From NCBI GenBank assembly GCA_012032575.1, contig JAAUSP010000295.1, positions 1 to 9,030 of the forward strand: 9,030 bases of DNA, read 5' to 3'. Numbering within the stretch: the stretch's first letter is position 1; each line of letters begins with the position of its first letter. Shown in pieces: positions 8,629 to 9,030 of this stretch. This DNA comes from Anaerolineales bacterium (GTDB lineage: Bacteria; Chloroflexota; Anaerolineae; 4572-78; J111). The notes beneath the pieces were generated by a model. It worked only from the letters and a program-made list of their open reading frames with translations. It was not told the origin of the DNA and made no database searches. The translations under genes and the position numbers were made by a program.

Positions 8629-9030
8629 CTCGATTCTGCGGCCAGTTTCTCCGGGTTAAACTGACCGGGCCTGGCGCCATAAATTTCAAACAGAACAGTC
8701 AGGTCAGAGGTCTGGGTAAATTCATCCAGCGAAATGCCGGTAGCTTCGTCGTCATACAGGCGCAGATTGACCTGCCGGGCCAGCGCTTCGTGGCTCAACT
8801 GTTTGGGGGTGCGCGGACCGCCGCTGATTTTTAGGGTGTCAAACACCGGGCCGGCGGCCACGGTATAGCCCAACTGCCGCAGCCCGGCCGCCAGGATTTC
8901 GGTCAACAGGCGGACTCTCTGGGCAATCCGGGTCAAACCTTCCGGGCCGTGATAAACCGCATACATCGAGGCCATCACCGCCAGAAGCACCTGGGCTGTA
9001 CAAATGTTGCTGGTAGCGTGTTCGCGACGG
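8625..9030 (-). CDS. gcvP: Glycine dehydrogenase P-protein, part of N-terminal half (5' end beyond window)
   Basis: Open from the right edge: reading from 9029 gives [20 protein letters not shown], then [20 protein letters not shown], matching the E. coli GcvP region RREKATSNICTSQVLLANIA. It continues through [26 protein letters not shown] and ends at 8625 after the variable linker EKLAAESR. The N-terminal roughly 320 residues lie outside the window, so the apparent ATG at 8990 is an internal methionine. The stop overlaps the ATG of the next segment (ATGA, 8625-8628). The break falls in the linker between the two aminotransferase-like halves, the place where other bacteria carry separate gcvPA and gcvPB genes. 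Because four other breaks in this window also need one added base, a sequence error in a single-chain gcvP is slightly preferred. Confidence 0.88.
   Translation of the reverse strand, partial: RREHATSNICTAQVLLAVMASMYAVYHGPEGLTRIAQRVRLLTEILAAGLRQLGYTVAAGPVFDTLKISGGPRTPKQLSHEALARQVNLRLYDDEATGISLDEFTQTSDLTVLFEIYGARPGQFNPEKLAAESR

Noticed and set aside
1..9030. CRISPR arrays, tRNA or rRNA genes, insertion sequences, attachment sites
   Set aside because: No regularly spaced repeats, cloverleaf patterns, transposase motifs or terminal repeats were seen on either strand.

Overview
The window reads as chromosomal DNA of a free-living, moderately GC-rich bacterium. The protein style (tandem universal stress protein, an OadG-like membrane protein, a single-chain-type glycine decarboxylase, a GH38 mannosidase beside mannosylglycerate genes) would fit a Chloroflexota/Anaerolineae-like environmental genome. 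That assignment is an impression from recalled families, not a computed placement.

Layout. Positions 70-6845 (+ strand) hold a compact, probably co-transcribed set: a GH38 alpha-mannosidase (70-3236), mannosyl-3-phosphoglycerate synthase (mpgS, 3294-4684), mannosyl-3-phosphoglycerate phosphatase (mpgP, 4689-5561), a small OadG-like single-span membrane protein (5554-5895) and a two-domain universal stress protein (5935-6845). Gaps are 57, 4, -8 and 39 bases. A 275-base convergent spacer (6846-7120) carries two inverted repeats, the better one a candidate two-way terminator. On the - strand, 7121-9030 holds the C-terminal two thirds of glycine dehydrogenase (gcvP), which runs off the right edge.

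How the genes work together. MpgS joins GDP-mannose and 3-phosphoglycerate, and MpgP removes the phosphate to give mannosylglycerate, a compatible solute of salt and heat stress. The GH38 enzyme upstream may hydrolyse mannosylglycerate or a related alpha-mannoside, which would put synthesis and turnover in one operon. The OadG-like protein and the stress protein downstream suggest an ion- or stress-linked module, but this is inference from position.

The most striking property of the raw sequence is that four of the six genes are broken by frameshifts (five breaks), and every break is cured by adding exactly one base. Four of them sit at short runs of identical bases inside or next to conserved motifs. 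The MpgS break falls directly before its DSD metal/nucleotide-binding motif. The simplest reading is deletion-type errors in an unpolished sequence, not gene decay. The fifth break, an ATGA overlap in gcvP at the boundary between its two halves, could instead be a true split into gcvPA/gcvPB-like genes. The mpgP and OadG-like frames are intact.
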